From contig DAIDJQ010000191.1 of NCBI GenBank assembly GCA_027451305.1, positions 1-7,487 of the forward strand: 7,487 nt of DNA. The letters run 5' to 3'. The DNA comes from Cellulomonas sp. (GTDB lineage Bacteria > Actinomycetota > Actinomycetes > Actinomycetales > Cellulomonadaceae). The position numbers and the translations under genes are program-made. Shown here in pieces: positions 6,539 through 7,487 of the stretch (its first letter is position 1; every line of letters starts with the position of its first letter). The notes under the pieces were generated by a model that was not told where the DNA came from, did no database searches, and worked only from the letters and a program-made list of their open reading frames with translations.

Positions 6539-7189
6539 ATGCGCACCCGCCCGAGCCCCCGCTGGGACTGCCGCCCCGACGACGCCGACCGCACCCGGGC
6601 CGGCATGCCCGGTCGCCGCCACCGCAGCCTCGCCGTCGCCCTCGCCGTCGCTCTCGCCAGCACACTGACGGCCTGCACCGCCGCGGACCATCCCACCGCG
6701 GCGGTCCCGTCGTCGGCGCCGTCCGCCACGGCTTCCCCGACCCCGTCCATGCCGGCGCCGGCACCCTCCCCGACCCCGCCGCCCGAGATGACCCGCGACG
6801 ACGAGACCGGCGCCGCCGCCGCCGCCCGGTACATGGTCGACCTGTACGCCTACGCAGAGGGAACCCACGACCTGGTCCCTTGGAAGGCGATCAGCCACGA
6901 CGAGTGCGTCTTCTGCCAAGGGGTCGCCGACGACGTCACCCGGCGGCAGTCGGAAGGCCTGGTGACGCGCTCCGGTTCGCTCCTGATCACCTCCCAGAAG
7001 GTGAGGCAGCTCAACCCGCTCGCGTACTCGATCGTCCTGGATCTGACATCCGGCCCCGATGCCATCTGGACCACAACCGGGAGACTCGTCGACCCGGGTC
7101 ACGTCTCCGCCGGACGACTCACGGTCGTGGTGGTCTACCACGTCGACCGGTGGATCATCCGCGAGGTGCAGGTGGACCCCTCGGCATGA
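6539..7189 (+). CDS. Putative lipoprotein, DUF6318-like
   Basis: This 216-residue protein is probably anchored to the outer face of the cytoplasmic membrane. After a charged N-terminus (residues 1-29) there is a hydrophobic LAVALAVALA core and a lipobox LTAC with the lipidated Cys at 46. A Pro/Ser/Thr/Ala-rich linker (about 47-85) follows, then a compact domain (about 90-215) with AAARYMVDLYAYAEGTHDL, a CVFC motif (Cys123, Cys126) and a C-terminal strand VYHVDRWIIREVQVD. This layout (lipobox, linker, YAYA.GD-like helix and Cys pair) resembles actinobacterial DUF6318 proteins, whose function is not known; the assignment is from memory of the family pattern. The chosen ATG has GAGGT 8 nt upstream. 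ATG 6605 would give a more typical 23-residue signal peptide and remains a real alternative. It starts 77 nt after the GH43 stop and is probably a separate unit. Its stop overlaps the next gene. Confidence 0.75.
   Translation: MRTRPSPRWDCRPDDADRTRAGMPGRRHRSLAVALAVALASTLTACTAADHPTAAVPSSAPSATASPTPSMPAPAPSPTPPPEMTRDDETGAAAAARYMVDLYAYAEGTHDLVPWKAISHDECVFCQGVADDVTRRQSEGLVTRSGSLLITSQKVRQLNPLAYSIVLDLTSGPDAIWTTTGRLVDPGHVSAGRLTVVVVYHVDRWIIREVQVDPSA
6628..6658 (+). repeat. 12-bp tandem repeat in the signal-peptide coding region
   Basis: Two exact copies of CCTCGCCGTCGC (6628-6639, 6640-6651) are followed by a partial third copy with one mismatch (6652-6658). They encode the LAVALAVALA core of the lipoprotein signal peptide. 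Such in-frame repeats can gain or lose a unit by slippage, changing core length by four residues; no functional role is shown. Confidence 0.7.
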
Positions 7190-7487
7190 GCTCCTCGACC
7201 ATCGGGGCACTCGCTGCCATGACGGCCCTGCTCCTCGGCGAACCGAGCCCTTCGATCCCCGACTCCGGCGCGATCGTCTCGCGGGCCGGCGGGAACGCCG
7301 TCGACCTCGAATCGACGCTCGCCAGACAGGTGTCCGGTGCCAGGACAGGCGGCGTCAGCGAGCCAGTCTCACTCACGGAGACGGCGCGTTTCGCCGTCTG
7401 TCGCCGGAACCTCGACGGTTCGGCGCAGCTCTTCCCCTGTCCTGGCGACACCGTGACCCCGCTGCAGCAGTGCGTGGACGCCGGGCA
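7186..7487 (+). CDS. Hypothetical exported protein (3' truncated by window end)
   Basis: The frame is open from ATG 7186 to the window end (100 codons so far), and its real length is unknown. The ATG overlaps the lipoprotein stop as ATGA, so translation is probably coupled, with GGTGG at 7171-7175 as a possible ribosome site. The N-terminus has a hydrophobic run (about residues 5-18, IGALAAMTALLLG) followed by EPSPS, suggesting a signal peptide, although the usual basic residues before the core are missing. Downstream there are Cys residues at 72, 85 and 96 in the pattern CRRNLDGSAQLFPCPGDTV...C, suggesting a small disulfide-linked extracellular domain. I do not recognise a family. Coupling to a lipoprotein gene suggests that the two act together at the cell surface. 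Confidence 0.65.
   Translation, partial: MSSSTIGALAAMTALLLGEPSPSIPDSGAIVSRAGGNAVDLESTLARQVSGARTGGVSEPVSLTETARFAVCRRNLDGSAQLFPCPGDTVTPLQQCVDAG

Noticed and set aside
5008..6834. 608-codon minus-strand open frame opposite GH43 and the lipoprotein gene
   Set aside because: It has the same Arg/His/Val-rich shadow composition, with no motifs, and spans two well-supported plus-strand genes and the gap between them.
1..7487. tRNA, rRNA, CRISPR array, insertion sequence or attachment site
   Set aside because: No cloverleaf, spaced repeats, transposase motifs or terminal inverted repeats were seen; coding sequence fills nearly the whole window.

Overview
The window is GC-rich, with a strong G/C preference at third codon positions, so that long open frames also appear by chance on the opposite strand. 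GTG starts and translationally coupled overlaps are used. The gene families point to an Actinomycetota bacterium that degrades plant cell walls, plausibly of the Cellulomonas/Streptomyces kind. Taxonomy is inferred from gene content and composition only.

Region 1 (1-6462) is one tightly packed plus-strand cluster for uptake and breakdown of short oligosaccharides. It holds, in order, the C-terminal third of an ABC solute-binding protein (cut by the window start), two MalF/MalG-type permeases, a GH3 beta-glycosidase and a GH43 glycosidase. The gaps are 8 nt, a 1-nt overlap, 84 nt and a 4-nt overlap, so it reads as a single operon. The order binding protein - permease - permease - GH3 matches the xylobiose operon bxlEFGA described in Streptomyces. 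The added GH43 fits xylo-oligosaccharide or arabinoxylo-oligosaccharide use. The inferred route is that the binding protein captures the oligosaccharide outside, the permeases import it, and the two signal-less hydrolases cut it in the cytoplasm. No ATP-binding subunit or transcriptional regulator is in the window; actinobacterial systems of this type often share one ATPase (MsiK/MalK type) encoded elsewhere. A perfect 11-bp hairpin lies in the 84-nt gap before GH3 and could help set different expression of the transporter and enzyme genes.

Region 2 (6463-7487) is a separate, poorly characterised pair. The first gene encodes a small lipoprotein with a Pro/Ser/Thr-rich linker and a domain resembling DUF6318. 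The second begins in a 4-nt ATGA overlap with it, appears to encode an exported Cys-containing protein, and runs off the window end. Their function is unknown.

Most of the window is ordinary carbohydrate metabolism. The points worth a second look are the intergenic hairpin, the coupled GH3-GH43 pair and the lipoprotein/exported-protein pair.
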